Origin: Hoplostethus atlanticus | Taxonomy: Eukaryota; Chordata; Actinopteri; Trachichthyiformes; Trachichthyidae | Direction: 5' to 3' | Length of the DNA: 64,000 nucleotides | NCBI GenBank assembly: GCA_034670405.1 | Contig: JAXDDX010000160.1 | Span: 350,501 to 414,500 of the forward strand | Shown here: positions 1-25,695 of the stretch, in pieces | Position numbering within the stretch: position 1 is the stretch's first letter | How the letters are laid out: each line of letters begins with the position of its first letter | Notes under the pieces: model-generated | What the model was told of the DNA's origin: nothing | What the model saw: the letters and a program-made list of their open reading frames with translations, nothing else | Databases searched by the model: none | Program-made: the position numbers and the translations under genes

Positions 1-101
1 AGTTTGAGGAACGTGCACAATGAAGGTTAACTCGATAGGCAACTCTTCGATAGGCAGTGGCTGTTGACTACAAACTCATTAGCAACACACAGGAGTCCTT
101 G

Positions 102-110
102 CTACACACA

Positions 111-143
<33 letters not shown>
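102..143. repeat. (CA)n microsatellite
   Basis: Nearly pure CA dinucleotide run with one AT interruption. Short open frames crossing it encode only His-Thr repeats and are not genes. Confidence 0.95.
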
Positions 144-331
144 CACAGTCTCTCCGGTTGCTTCACCTACTGCCAGTATCATCTCCATCTCCACTTCTGT
201 GGAAGCCGTGTGGATGTGGATGGTAACCAGAGGTGGAAAACTCTGGGTTCACAAAGTAAAAGTCCTGCCAGGATCTTTCTCCACCTGTGCTCCTAGCCAG
301 CTGATTACATTCTCCCTCCCCTAGCCCTGAG

Positions 332-698
332 ACTTATTCCCTTACCCTAACCCTAGCCCTGATACATGACTTATTCCCTTACCCTAACCCTAGCCCTGAT
401 ACATGACTTATTCCCTTACCCTAACCCTAGCCCTGATACATGACTTATTCCCTTACCCTAACCCTAGCCCTGATACATGACTTATTCCCTTACCCTAACC
501 CTAGCCCTGATACATGACTTATTCCCTTACCCTAACCCTAGCCCTGATACATGACTTATTCCCTTACCCTAACCCTAGCCCTGATACATGACTTATTCCC
601 TTACCCTAACCCTGATACATGACTTATTCCCTTACCCTAACCCTAGCCCTGATACATGACTTATTCCCTTACCCTAACCCTAGCCCTGATACATGACC
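332..698. repeat. 37-bp minisatellite with telomere-like core
   Basis: About ten head-to-tail copies of a 37-bp unit. Each unit contains CCCTTACCCTAACCCTAG, close to the vertebrate telomere C-strand, followed by a non-telomeric spacer (CCCTGATACATGACTTATT). One copy near 612 lacks the CTAGCCC block. The array is followed at 712-732 by the opposite-strand motif (GGTTAGGGTT). No gene is associated. Confidence 0.93.
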
Positions 699-742
699 CT
701 CTCCCAAAGGGTTAGGAGAGGTTAGGGTTAAAACATACGATG

Positions 743-3120
743 CAAGATTCCTTAAGGCTCCTGTATCAGGGCTAGTCCTTCTCCATGCTGTAGAATGGAA
801 TGGCAAGTGTTTTTACTTTCTGAACCGGGTTTTCCCACCACTGACGCGACCCGCGGACGCGGCACTCAACAAGCAACACGGCGAATGGAAGTGTGACAAA
901 CCATAAAACCGGACAGGGTAGAGAGAGCCGGTTCCCCCTGGACTCTGCAGATAAGGAACCTGCCAGCAGCTCTTGGTCAAATTCGGTGTTGTGATGAAAC
1001 AAGCAGGTGTTGTGACAAAAATCGAGTGGCTGCCAAAAATTGAATCCCCCTTCCTTTCTGTGGCTTAATAATCTGAAAATGTATAAATGTATATAATATT
1101 TATATAATACAAATTGTGGCCCTTAATGCCCTTAATCATAAAGCTCCACCAAAGTTTTCTTCAATAATAACAATAATATCTATCTTTCTGTACACTTAAA
1201 GGTCTTGTCCACCTCAAATCAACTATTATTAACGATGATAAATGATGTTGGCCCCCTACTCTGTTGTTTGTAAACAATTTGAACAATTTTGCCAGTGTAC
1301 AGTGTAGCCCCTCCCTCTCTGAGTAGCCCCTCCCTCTCTGAGTAGCCCCTCCCTCTCTGAGTAGCCCCTCCAGAGGTTTCTCCCATTTTTTCCTAAAAGG
1401 TTTTGTAGTTTTTCCTTGTCCTCTGTGAGGGTCCAAGGCTGGAGGATGTCGTGTACTAACCATTTACTGTTTCACATGTTGGACACTGTGAAGCCTTAGA
1501 GACTGGAACGTGATGAAGGGCTGTACAGATAAAACGTGGTTTGATTTAAGGAGGCACAGATACTTATGGAAATACAAACATCCTGCTTGCCGAAAATTGA
1601 TGCAGATTATTACGCCACAGATGCAGTTCATTTGCAGATGCAGTCACTCGATTTTCGGCACGACACCTGTCTAGGGGCTCGCAGGCATCATTCACCCTGC
1701 AGTAGTCCACACAGAACCGTAAAGACCCATTGGACTTTCACGAGCTCTTTTTGTTTGAAATGTTCGAATTTGGTGTCTATATCTCCGTTACTGGTTACTG
1801 GTGTCGTCTGTGTTGTTCACGGTGTCTTGTTGCAGTTTCAGGGCTGACGACAGGAACTCTTTGCTGGCGTTTTCTCTGTTTTGTCTCGACCAGATCAGAT
1901 TATCGCGCATGCTGCGGCAACGGAGATCTAGGATGGTTTCTTTCATTCATTTTGTTTTAATGGTGTTGTAGGCGGACAGAGTACTGACTGTTAGTGTTTC
2001 GACCTGTGACTGGCCTTTCTATCTTTCTATCTTTGATGTTCGCGTGCAGTATTTCCAGAACTAAAAGTGTATTGTTGGTTGATTCAAGTACACTGACCTC
2101 GGTAGTGGTGGTTCGGTCTGTTTCGTCTCACGAAGCGAGATTAGTGTGTTAGTTAGCGAGCTAACTTCGGGTTTAACTCCGAGGCTTTTCTGTCTCGCGA
2201 CGCCGGGTCACTTCATAGCAGAGTAGATCACCATGGTAACAGGGGCCGCACCGCTAACCTGCTCCGGGCCAGGTGACGTTCAGGCTATTGGATCGGAACA
2301 GGTAAAAAGCCCGCCTCCTGACCAATCAGCTCCCTGAAAAATTTGCGTCATCACGCCTAGATGATACGTGAACTTTTTAAACAATCTTTATTGCAAAATT
2401 CCATCAACAAAACCAAATATGAAGAACATTACATTCCGTGTACAGAGGGACTGTACTGGCAGAACAGCTTTCCATCAGGATTTATTACATTAGAGATACA
2501 GTGGGTCTACCAAGAACTCTTGTTTCATCATTTATCAAAAAGTCAGTCAAATAATATTTATCAAACAATTAAAAAAAATAATTTAATTAATAATGAAAAA
2601 TATTTTCAATTATACTTACAATTAGAAAGTGTAAAGCTTTAAGTGTTTAACACAGAATTGAGACGCCATAGATTTACATTATTTGCCCAAATTAAATCCT
2701 GGTGTCAGTTTGGTCACTGATGGGAAATATTCTCCATACAGGAAGTGACAAATTAAAATTAAAGAGTGAAATCCAAAAGTGTCTCCTAAACCGCAGCTTA
2801 TTGATAATTAACATCTCTATTCTTCCTGGGGTCCACACAGAAAATACATGCATCATATCAGAAACTACACCATCACTGAATAACAGTACATGCAACAACA
2901 ATACAATAATATAGCCGCAAGCAGCAATTTGTGGGTTCAAACCGTTTTGTTACTGCAAACTGCATGCAGAGTGACAGAAGAAGATAAATTCCACAAACAA
3001 ATATATGCAATTAACTGTATGTTTAAGTAAGCAAGGCCACTAGGACAGAGGCTTCCATTCTCAAACAACAAAGCCCAGTTTCAAAATAAAAGCCCCAGAA
3101 AAATACTATACTGTAAGCCC
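743..3120. other. Intergenic, no gene recognised
   Basis: I see no conserved protein or convincing exon here. The 1303-1372 stretch holds about four copies of a 19-bp C/T-rich unit (GAGTAGCCCCTCCCTCTCT). The 2350-2650 part is AT-rich. Short open frames lack recognisable domains. Confidence 0.6.
1303..1372. repeat. 19-bp tandem repeat, about four copies
   Basis: The unit GAGTAGCCCCTCCCTCTCT is repeated head-to-tail with almost no divergence. It gives a repetitive open frame on the minus strand that has no family resemblance. Confidence 0.85.
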
Positions 3121-3135
3121 ATATGGAAAAGATTT

Positions 3136-4095
3136 GTGGCGCCCCCTATTGGCCATTTTTAAGATAATTTTACAAACTTAGTTCAACATAAATATCTACC
3201 AAGTTTTGTGATGATTGGATAAACTCATTGATTTATGGCACAATTTGCGCCAGGCCCACGCCCTTGATTGACAACGCCGTCACCCCCTATTGGTCAATTT
3301 CAAAAACATTTTGGGGACATGTTTCAACAGCTTAATTAAAAATGTCCACCAAAGTTTGGTGATGTTTGGACAAACTGTCATTGATTTAAGGCCAAATTTG
3401 CGCCAGGCCCATGCACATGTTTGGAACTGGTGGCGCCCCCTATTGAGCAATTTCAAAATAATTTTACCCACGTGGTTCAACATTGTTATGAAACATATCC
3501 TGGAGTTTAGTAATGATTGGACAAACAATTTCTGATTTATAGTCTGATTTGTGTTATGCCACGCCCATTTTTTGCATTTGTACCGCCCCCAAGTGGTCGA
3601 TTTGAATGAAACTTTCAGGGTATGTCTCAGGAACTTATGTGGACATATCCTGTACGTTTTGTGATGATTGTTGATTGTTGACTTTGGTCTAATTATGTGC
3701 TGAGCCACGTTCATTGGTCAATATCTAGAAAACTAAATAAGATATCAGCAAGCTTTATACAACTTTATTGGTAGCAATCGGACCTATGGTTTAGGAGATG
3801 TCAAAAATGTGTTTTTCAAAAAATCTAGTCAGGCGGACTTTAGTGGTTCTTGAGGCTTTTTTGTAGAGCACACTGAGCTGGACTTGTGTGTCCAGTCTAG
3901 TGTGTCAAGTCAATCGGAGTAATGGTGTGAGGGGCGTGGCCTTTCCAAAATCACATTTTTGGGCCTTAATTACAGCGCCACCATCTGGCCGATTGGGCTC
4001 ATGTTTCTTGGGAAGCATTTGCACATCATTTCCGGTTATTGGGCCAAGTTTCATGGTTTTAGCTCATTCCAGCTCACAGCGATTTGAGACGCGGA
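3136..4095. repeat. Degenerate ~145-bp tandem interspersed repeat (GGCGCCCCCTATTGG type)
   Basis: The block GTGGCGCCCCCTATTGG recurs at about 3136, 3280 and 3430, with weaker copies near 3580 and 3975. Each is followed by an AT-rich segment, a 'CCAA(A)GTTTGGTGATG' type motif and 'AATTTGCGCCAGGCCCA'. Units are about 145-150 bp and strongly diverged. Similar blocks are common in teleost intergenic DNA as far as I know. I cannot assign a named family. Open frames in it are artefacts. Confidence 0.75.
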
Positions 4096-4099
4096 ATAA

Positions 4100-5590
4100 G
4101 AAAAAACAACAAGCACTACAGAACCACAACTACAAAGATACATGACTACATACAAGACAAGCTCCAATAAGAGAAATCAGGAAGAGAAATACAGAAAATG
4201 AAACATTGAGCAAATAAAAACATAGTAATGATCATAAAAGTCTATCCATGTTATATCAATAGTAGCCAGATATATTTGAAACAGCCAGTAAAGCAACATA
4301 CTTACTGTCTCTACCAAAACCAAAACCTCTCTAGACAGAGTCCACTTCTGTTAAAATGTAGTTTCAGTTTTAAAGAGTTACTTTATTTTCTTGTGCGATC
4401 AAACCTGGAGGTGAATTCCACTCAAACACAACCTATATTTCTGTGTTACTCGATAGACCTGATAGAACTGATCAGATACCTGATAGATAGATTTTAACCG
4501 GGCTTGAATTCTTGATGTATGAGCACGGCAGCAGTCCCATAGGCCTGCAGCCAGTCTCTGAGGAGGTGGACGGGGACCAGGATCCTCAAACAAAGCACCC
4601 ATTCACTGGCAGGCTGTGTGTGGGGTGGGGGGGGGGGCTTTACATTTTGGTGAGCTTCAAGTAAATTAATAGTAGCATAAAGTCTCAGGAAGGACATTTT
4701 CAGCACGGAAAATCCCACATGGTGCAAGACCTCCACCCCGGACCGGTCAGAAGATCCGATATCTGATGTTGGTCACAGACAAGTGAATTATAATTGAATC
4801 CGGCACATAAATCCGGTGCATAATGACAAGGGGAGGTGGGGGAGGGGAGGGGGGGGGGGGGGGTAGAGAGAGAGAGACAGCAACAAAAGCCGGGGAGCAA
4901 CAAAAGCGCCTGGATGCCATGAGGAGAGGGAATGCTGCCTTTCGGTGCTCCTCGTAAACTCCTACTTCCCAGTTGGAAAGTACATAAATATGACCTGTCT
5001 GTGCGTTCACGTGCTTTTGGTCGTTAATTGTAACAAAATGGATCCTGGAATGAACAAAGTCCCTCCATCTTTTGCCACCATATCTTTGAAACCTGCTTAT
5101 ATTGACTAAATGTCTGGGGACAATTTGGATAATGTGATGCATTACTAGACACCAAACTAACAGCTTAGGGGAGGACATTGGTTCTGCTGCTCACCTGAGG
5201 CAATTTCTTTTAGATATGACTTCCAAATACATTTTTGACAATTTTTGCTCTCCATTACAATGATGAAAACTGTAGGAACAAGATCAAAGTGTCATGCCTC
5301 ACTGTACTCAACTGATACCTTTGTTGTTTTATTTTAGAAATCAAGTGGCACAGAACTACTTTGTGCTGCAGCAGCAGAATGAAGAGGGAAATGTGCATCA
5401 GGCATGTAGTTGAAGTTTCAATTAATTGATTAGCCAAAAGTTGTAATATACATAACTTTTACCACTTTTGTTGACACACTCTCAGACGAAGAAGCAGAGT
5501 TTTCACTCAGCCCCTATTTGTGGGTAGCATGACAAAGGCACTGGCATCAGAGGGTGATGGGAAAAATTAAGATTAAGATATTGACATTAC
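4100..5590. other. Intergenic, no gene recognised
   Basis: No conserved reading frame or RNA gene seen. It contains two G homopolymer runs (about 4624-4639 and 4850-4863) and a purine-rich stretch next to the second. Reading frames over these give proline-rich artefacts. Confidence 0.6.
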
Positions 5591-5829
5591 GGGTGCACAC
5601 ATGCACTAACACACACAACACACGCATGCAAGGTAGTGACCGCCGAACACAACACGCACATGCAGGGAGGGTGTCCGAATGAATTTGTCCTCTGCATTTT
5701 TCCCATCCTTGCCGTCCTTCCTCCAGGAGCAGTGGGCAGCCCTGTTTTCCTTCGGCGCCTGATGGACCAGTTCCAGATGTAGATCCTCGTCGTGGTCAGG
5801 GACAGGACAGGATGTTGCATGTTGTTAGA

Positions 5830-6022
5830 TGGGTTCTTTATAGGAGGAGAACCATGTGAGCACGGGGAGAACATGCAAACTCCACACAGAAAGGCCCCAA
5901 TCGGGAGATACCCCACCTGACTGCCGACAGGCCTGGGGAGAACATGCAGATTCCCCCCAGTGTCAACAGGACCTTCTTGCTGTGAGGCAGCAGTGCAAGC
6001 ACTGTGCCACCGTGCCACAAAA
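5830..6022 (-). repeat. tRNA-headed SINE-like element, degenerate copy
   Basis: Read on the minus strand it starts with GGCACGGTGGCACAGTG, resembling a pol III box A region, then GCCTCACAGCAAGAAGG, then the block 'GTTTGCATGTTCTCCCCGTG'. The same blocks occur in the copies at 52019-52262 and 62795-62912. A central part is partially duplicated (the 'ACATGCA' segment occurs twice). This is a very widespread teleost repeat. No RNA gene function is implied. Confidence 0.8.
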
Positions 6023-6379
6023 ATGATTGCAGACTAGAGTCTGCTCTCAATAAATTGACATTAATGTAAAAGTAGTGAGACATGACCTACTGCTGCAGAT
6101 AGTACTGTTAACATTCAGGGTTATAAGGAGTTTTAGAGAAAAACAACTTTGTTTCACTTCCGCAGGCCTACTTTAATTAAATAGTTTTCAATATTGACAG
6201 GTTTATCTTCTAAAATATTGATGCTCTTTGACGTAGCTTCCACGCTCTCCTTCAAGACACGCCCCCTAATAAACATCACACCTTGGCATCACACACATCA
6301 GAAAGTTCACACTTTCAGTCCTATTTACCACCTCGTTGGGTCGAGCCCAGTCGTGAGTTCCAATATTTCCGACAGCACT

Positions 6380-6678
6380 TAAAGGCAGCAGGAGTCCTCC
6401 CAGACCTGGCTGAACGTGACGTGCCGAGGTTTCCTGGCTGAGCCTGTGGAGGGAGCCGGAGTGGGTCTGTCTGTCGCTGCAGTCTCTGTCTGTCTGGAAA
6501 ACAAAACCCTCGTTTTTCGGGTACCACAGTTTGGACACAGCATCAGCAGCAATGGATGCATCGCTGTCCTCCTTCTATTTTTACCACTGACCGCTCCGTC
6601 CGGAAGATATTCCGTTGGATGCTCCAGTGCCCATAGAGGAGGAGGAGGGGGGCGTCCCTACCATTCTTCGTCTACCAG
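6380..6678 (+). promoter_or_regulatory. akt3: Probable akt3 promoter and non-coding first exon
   Basis: This is inference. GC and CpG content rises here and stays high to about 7.1 kb, and a good 5' splice site (CTACCAG|GTAAAA) follows base 6678. The next plausible exon in the same direction is the 5' untranslated segment 8807-9006, which begins after TTCCTTCCAG and runs into the akt3 start codon. No TATA box was identified. The exact transcription start cannot be read from sequence; 5' RNA ends would settle it. Confidence 0.45.
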
Positions 6679-7837
6679 GTAAAAAATAATAAGCTTTAAC
6701 ATGTCGGTAATGAAAGCTGAAATAGTTTAACGTTACACGCACGGTCTGGGGGAGGCGGAGGGGGTTGGGGCCGTTATTTCAGGGGATGGGAGCGGGTTGT
6801 TCCGAGCACCGAGCGGGTGGGAGCGGAGCTTAGCATGCTAGCGGGCTGCTGCTTCGTCATTCGCCAGTCTGGGATGCGGCGCCGGGATGCTGCTGCAGAG
6901 GGAGGGCTAACGGTACCGTCTGGCCTCGGCCCATCTCCGTCCTGAACGACACCCCACCCCCCCTCTCCTCCATCCCCATCCGTTCAAAAAACGGCGTCGC
7001 GTCTCGCAGCGACGGGAGGCACCACGGAAAAACGGCACAAAAAGCACTCAGGAGTCATTTCATCACGGGGATGAAAATAACATCACGTCAAAGGCACACC
7101 GCCTGTCAGTTAGCCTGCTATGCTAGCTAGCCAGCCAGCTAACGTTAGCATCCCCCGCTAGCATCCCTGGCTAGCTCACATCCCCAAGCCATCACAGGCC
7201 AGCTTTCCTTAGACAATATTTTCCCTTTGACCCTTTTGGCACCTTGTCACCTTTTTGCACCGATAATAGCGAACAATCAGCACAAGAGTCACGCAAAACA
7301 CCCATTTGAACGTCTCACCCATTGAACATAATATAGCACGCCGAGCGGATGTTGTTATGTAACATGATGACACCACACGCCCTTGAAACAAAAGCTGTTG
7401 TTTCAGTGTTTGTTTGTTTGTATGCATTGCGGGGCCCCATCACGTCCAATACACGAGAGGCGAGGATGTCCGGGGCACCGAGGGCACCGCTCCGGACCGG
7501 CTTCCCCGCCTGCTAGACATATAACGCCAGCTCATGTCAGCCATTGTTTTTGTTGTCATTGGACGGCTCCCATTTGTTTTCCGACCCCGCAGGTCCCTGT
7601 TGTGCTATGTGCGCTGTGCATTGAGAGAATAGGGTCAGTCTCGCTCCTGCCACCCAGACCTGCACATCTTGTATTGTTGCTGCAGCTCCGCGTGCAGGGT
7701 CCGCGTGGCTCTTAATGAGTTGGAAGCAGTTGTCAGATAAGGGGAGATCAATCTATCAGGAATCTATCAGCAATCTATCAGGAATTGTCAATGCTTTATA
7801 TTAAGATGCTGCACATGCCTGTTAATTCTACTCCACC

Positions 7838-7840
<3 letters not shown>

Positions 7841-7905
<65 letters not shown>
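7841..7905. repeat. (CT)n microsatellite
   Basis: Uninterrupted TC dinucleotide run of about 65 bp in the putative first akt3 intron. Confidence 0.97.
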
Positions 7906-7907
<2 letters not shown>

Positions 7908-8085
7908 ACTATTTTAAACTGTTCTATTTTATACTTTGAACAAAGGTTACATATCTGGAAATGCAACATATCAGTATGGTTATGATTAAGAGTACATGAG
8001 ATGTGATCAATAGATGATCAATAGGTTGATAGAGCCCTACTATGTTGTTATGTGGCTCTAAACACAGGCATGGATCTAATGGTGC

Positions 8086-8712
8086 AACTGGAAAGGAGGG
8101 AGGGAAGAGAGAAGGAGGTATGGGGAAGAGGGAGTGAATGAGGGGAGGAGTGAAGGAGGGAACAAGGGAAGGAATGATTTAAGGAGTGAAGGGAGGGAAG
8201 GAGGTATGGGAAAGGGGGAGTGAAGGAGGGAATGAGGGAAGGAAGGAGATGAGAAAAGGTGGCAAGGGTATGGGGGAGGGAACGAGGGAAGGACAGAGTG
8301 AAGCAGAGAAGGAAGGAGGGAGGGAAGGACGTAGAAGAAAAAAAGGAGGGAGAGAAGGAAGGAGGGAAGTAATAAGGGTGAGGAGAAAAGGAAGTAAGGG
8401 GAAGAGGGAGGGAATGAGGCAAGGAGTGAAGGAAGGAAGTAGCAAAGGAGGGAGGGGAGAAAAGGAGGTAAGGGAGGTGGAGAGGGAATGAGAAAAGGAG
8501 GGAACGAGGGAAGGAAAGAGGAGAAAAGGAGTTAAGGGAAGGGGGCAGGGAATGAGGGATGGAAGGAGGGAGAGGAGGAAAGGGTTAGGGTTAGGAACGA
8601 GAGAAGGATGTTAGGGAAGTAGGGAGGGAAGAAGTGAAGGTAGGAGGGAAGGAGGTATGGAGCGAAGGAGGCAGGGAAGGAGGGAGGTAAGGGGACGGGA
8701 AGTGCAGTGGGT
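8086..8712. repeat. Purine-only (GGAA/GGGA) degenerate minisatellite
   Basis: More than 600 bp in which the plus strand is almost entirely A and G, built from GGAAGGAGGGA-type words with irregular spacing. It contains two TTAGGG words near 8584-8596. Such purine/pyrimidine mirror-rich tracts are known to form triplex (H-) DNA. It ends about 95 bp before the 3' splice site of the exon carrying the akt3 start codon. Confidence 0.93.
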
Positions 8713-8806
8713 CTGAACAATGACTCCTGATCCATGTGAGAGGAAACGACTCTCAGACCTGTTTAGGTTTTACTTCTTTCTCTCCTTTCTCCCTGTTTCC
8801 TTCCAG

Positions 8807-9006
8807 GCTGACTCACTGCTGGAGCGCCTGAACACAGAAGAAGAAGAAGAAGAAGAAGAAGAAGAAGAAGAAGAAGAAGAAGAAGAAGAAGAAGAAAAGA
8901 GAGAGAGAGCGAGAGAGAGCTGACCCAACATCACCCCACCCCCCCAGCTCCCCCCCACCCCTCCAGGTCACCACACTGGGAGATCTGGTGACGAGGAGAA
9001 GCCACC
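8807..9006 (+). other. akt3: 5' untranslated part of the akt3 start-codon exon, with (GAA)20
   Basis: A pyrimidine-rich 3' splice site (CCCTGTTTCCTTCCAG) ends at 8806. The exon then carries a (GAA)n run at 8837-8896, a GA-rich tail, a C-rich stretch and GCCACCATG, a strong Kozak context, at the akt3 start. The GAA run would be transcribed into the 5' untranslated region if this splice site is used. The exon boundary is inferred. Confidence 0.6.
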
Positions 9007-22214
<13,208 letters not shown>

Positions 22215-23258
22215 GCGCTCCGGCCCCGCCAGCCAGTATCGCCCCCATTCGTGGCCATTTTGAGGAAAACACGTAGCCATTTTAGGAAAAAAAAAAAAAA
22301 AAGTCTCCCCTCTTTTTCTCCTTCTCTGCCTCCAGCAGAAGGGGAGAAGTCTTTTTAGGGACTTTAAAAGAGGTTTTGCACAGTGGGCTCGACTCAAACC
22401 GTCTCCCCACACTAAAAAATAAGTCTCCTACATTTTCAGCGCTATTTACTGCAGAAGGCAATGTTTTTGTTATTTATTTTTTCTCTCGTCAGTATTTGGG
22501 TGTCGACCTGGGTTGCGTTCTTCTTTGTAGTTGTTGTTTTTTTTTTTCTCTCTTCTTTTGTCTTTTTTTGCACTTGGTTTGGAAGAGCCGTTTTAGGGAA
22601 CAAAAACCAAAAATGTTGCCTTATGTGTGCAGACGTTTCGTATCATATCGACAGGGTGTTTTTTGGGGGTGGGCGTGGGGGGGGTCATTCTTGTTGAGAA
22701 TAAGTGCATGGCTCGTGGTTCACTCAAAAAAAACCTTCTTTTCTTTCTCATACATCTGCCATGGTAGCGCACATCCTCCGACCCCATGGCGACGAAAACC
22801 AGTCAACAGGTAAAAAAAACTACAAAAAACAAAACGAACAAAAGAGAAACGAGATCAGTTTGTATCCTTTCATTGTTGCAGTGTTATTTACTTTGCTCTC
22901 TTTGTTTTAGGTTATTATTTTTTTAACCCATTTTCTTTTTTCTCTTTTTAGTTGTACTTTTAATTTTCGAAACAGAAACACTAAACTGCCAGAAACTGCA
23001 CGGTTCACTCAGGCGCCACAGAGCACAACCGCATTCAACTCAGCTACCGCTCTAGCTTTACACAGCCAGCAGGGACGCCGCCGCCGCCGCCGCTCCCTCG
23101 CTCCCACAGGCCTTTTCTGCATCGTTTTCCACAGCCGTTCGCTTCTTGTCGACCTTTTCTGTTTCCTCATCGTAGCTGTAGCTCTAGTGGTATGGATGTT
23201 TACACGAGGAAATGTGGCTTAATGTATGTGGGACATGTGGGTCAACCTTATGCTGTCA

Positions 23259-23315
<57 letters not shown>

Positions 23316-24000
23316 GACATCATCACACTCAACAGGGTTTCTGCACTCGTTTGGAAATGTACAGAAAAATAATTCCCAGGTCTTGAAAAGTGCAAAAATA
23401 GTTTGGAAAATTCTGGTTTAAAAAAAACGAGACGCCCTGTCAGCTGACATGAAGGAATCATCGTGAGAACATGATGGGGGCGGAGTCACGCGACCATCAG
23501 CAGAAATCATATTGGACACCAAGAAACTGAATCAGTTCCGCCAAAAAGGAAAATGAAGTCTCACACATGCATGCAAACCCACCGAGGCTGATGGACACGA
23601 AGGACGCTCGGCTCCGGGTTCGGTCCGCCGGTGGAAGGAACACACACACACACACACACACACGTTTAATCTCTATTGACGGTATCAATAAATCACTAGT
23701 CATGTCACAGATCACGTGAAAACTGAGCCGTGAGACGTTCACGTACAAGAGGAAAACGGGAACGACGTCGCCCCTTCGTGATGTAAATATGCAATGCCTT
23801 TTTTTTTTGTTGTTCTTTAGTGGCATCTTGGCGAGACATGAACATTTTTCTGTGTGACTGTACTTCAAGCTTGCTGACAAGAATAGTGACCGAAAACAAA
23901 CAAAACAAAAAAACTACAACCAACGACTCCGAACTGCATTTAATAAAATTTAAAAAAAATATATGGAAAAAAAGAAAAATTGAACAACCGTGTCAAAGAC
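22215..24000 (+). other. akt3: akt3 3' untranslated region (extent inferred)
   Basis: Downstream of the akt3 stop there is no further coding exon. The DNA is T-rich with homopolymer runs, and an AATAAA lies at 23942-23947, with a weaker ATTAAA around 24563. CA repeats occur at about 23262-23312 and 23641-23662. The length of the mature 3' end is a guess from the polyadenylation-like signals. Confidence 0.5.
23262..23312. repeat. (CA)n microsatellite
   Basis: Uninterrupted CA run of about 50 bp in the presumed akt3 3' untranslated region. Confidence 0.95.
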
Positions 24001-24395
24001 TGGACCCTTCCATCGTTCTTTGTTTTTGGGTTGACGCCGCCTCGACTTGTATGTTCAGGGAGGATGTTTCCATGGAGACGAACCCTGCCCCCCCTCCCAT
24101 CACCTGTGGTCCAGTGGATGGACTCCCAGCCAAGTTTATGTGAGAGGACGTGACTAAAGTCTGGAGTTCGCACTGTAATGGGTTGTTGTTGTTTTTTCTT
24201 TCACCCTGTTAAAAAAAGTGGGACCATGGTCAATTTTTTGCAGTGCTGGTTTCATCATCAGGTTGTTCCAGTCCCTCTTCCTCTTCCTCCCTTTTTGTAC
24301 CATAGTACTTTATTTATATGTTTGTGTCATTCTAGGCAGTGTTACCCAGTATGTCGTGCAGTCATAAAAAGGCACCTCTTGAAAGTCGCTGAAGG

Positions 24396-24434
24396 ATGAT
24401 GATGATGATGATGATAATGATGATGATGATGATG
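24396..24434. repeat. (GAT)n trinucleotide repeat
   Basis: GATGAT run with one AAT interruption, in the akt3-pus10 intergenic or 3' untranslated DNA. Confidence 0.93.
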
Positions 24435-25008
24435 GATGCATTAACTGAAGTCTCTTTTATCCAAACGTTTTTTTTTGATCGTTTGCTTGTTTGTTTTCTT
24501 ACCAAAACATTAGGGCAAGAACCCAATAGTGGACTTGCGTTGCCGTGGTAGTATTTATTTTGAATTAAATTAAAAGAATACATTTCAGGGTTTTTGGTGT
24601 CGTCAATGTTTATTTCATTTCTTTTGCCAAACCAGATTTGTAATGTGGAGTTCATTAGGTTCATTACTTAGTACAGTATAGACGCTCCAGTATGTCCATG
24701 ATCACTTCGTACTCTGACCTCTATCGACCTCTAGTGGCGACCAGTAGGAAGTGCAACAACATTGACCGGTCCCTGTGTGGCGGAGTGAACCAGCTGATGA
24801 GAGCCGAGGTCCAAGAGGTAAAATATCACCATGATGAACACTAGAACGACGACGCTGCTCTGGGATCTGATCTGTTCCGGTTTCAGAAAGTGAAATGTGT
24901 CGCAGCTCCGTCTTCCATCGAGGAGGTAAAGGTACTTCAGGACTCAAACAGTACAGGACAGAGAGCGTTGAAAGACACAAATCAAGGAGTCACTGGTATT
25001 GATTAATG

Positions 25009-25014
25009 TTTATT
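25009..25014 (-). terminator. pus10: Candidate pus10 polyadenylation signal
   Basis: TTTATT on the plus strand is AATAAA on the minus strand, about 680 nt past the pus10 stop codon at 25696-25698. It is the first canonical signal I saw downstream. Use is inferred. Confidence 0.45.
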
Positions 25015-25695
25015 ATAGAGGTATAACTCTTCAAATGGTTGAGTCAGAAGAGATGTACAGAACATCTACAAAACACATTTCCTCCTCGGGCACAAAAAGT
25101 AATCGTTTTCTTTGAAGCTATAAAATGAAGTTTAACTTGTTTCAAGGATCATAAAACTCAAAAGGAAAGTTCCAGTAGGAGTAACACCAAAACCTGCTGG
25201 GAGGTTTTAACATTCACAAAAGGAGAGCGGTCCGAGAGGAGGCTGTACAACACTGAGCCTTCGACTGTTGGCAGGGTGACCTCGCCAAACCAAACCCTGA
25301 AGGTACATGTGGCGTTATATCAGTGTAATAGTGAAAGCTCTGTACAATGACCGTAAACCAGTGAGACCACGGTGGAGATGACTGGTAGCCTCCATCTCAC
25401 CAGTGGTGGTGTTACTAGTGTTTCTCCACATTAAGACTACATTTCCCATCAGCCCCGTTGCTTCCTTTTTTTGCAGCTTGGCCAGAAACCCAAATCCAGG
25501 AGGATGAACAGATCAGAAAACAGGGATCCTGAACTGGGAGGATGTCACGATGTGGGAGGTTCGCTTCGACACTCCTGACCAGGTCGGGGTTCAGTGTCGC
25601 GCTCCAAGGCGCCTTGGCGGGACGCACGGCTGCTGCTGAGATCGAACCTGTGGCTTTTGGGTTACGGTGCGGTCTCTCTGGAGGCGGGGCAGCGT

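Noticed and set aside
8048-8735. Several Pro/Ser/Phe- or Glu/Arg/Gly-rich open frames
   Set aside because: Produced by the purine-only tract. They are low complexity on both strands, with no splice or start context.
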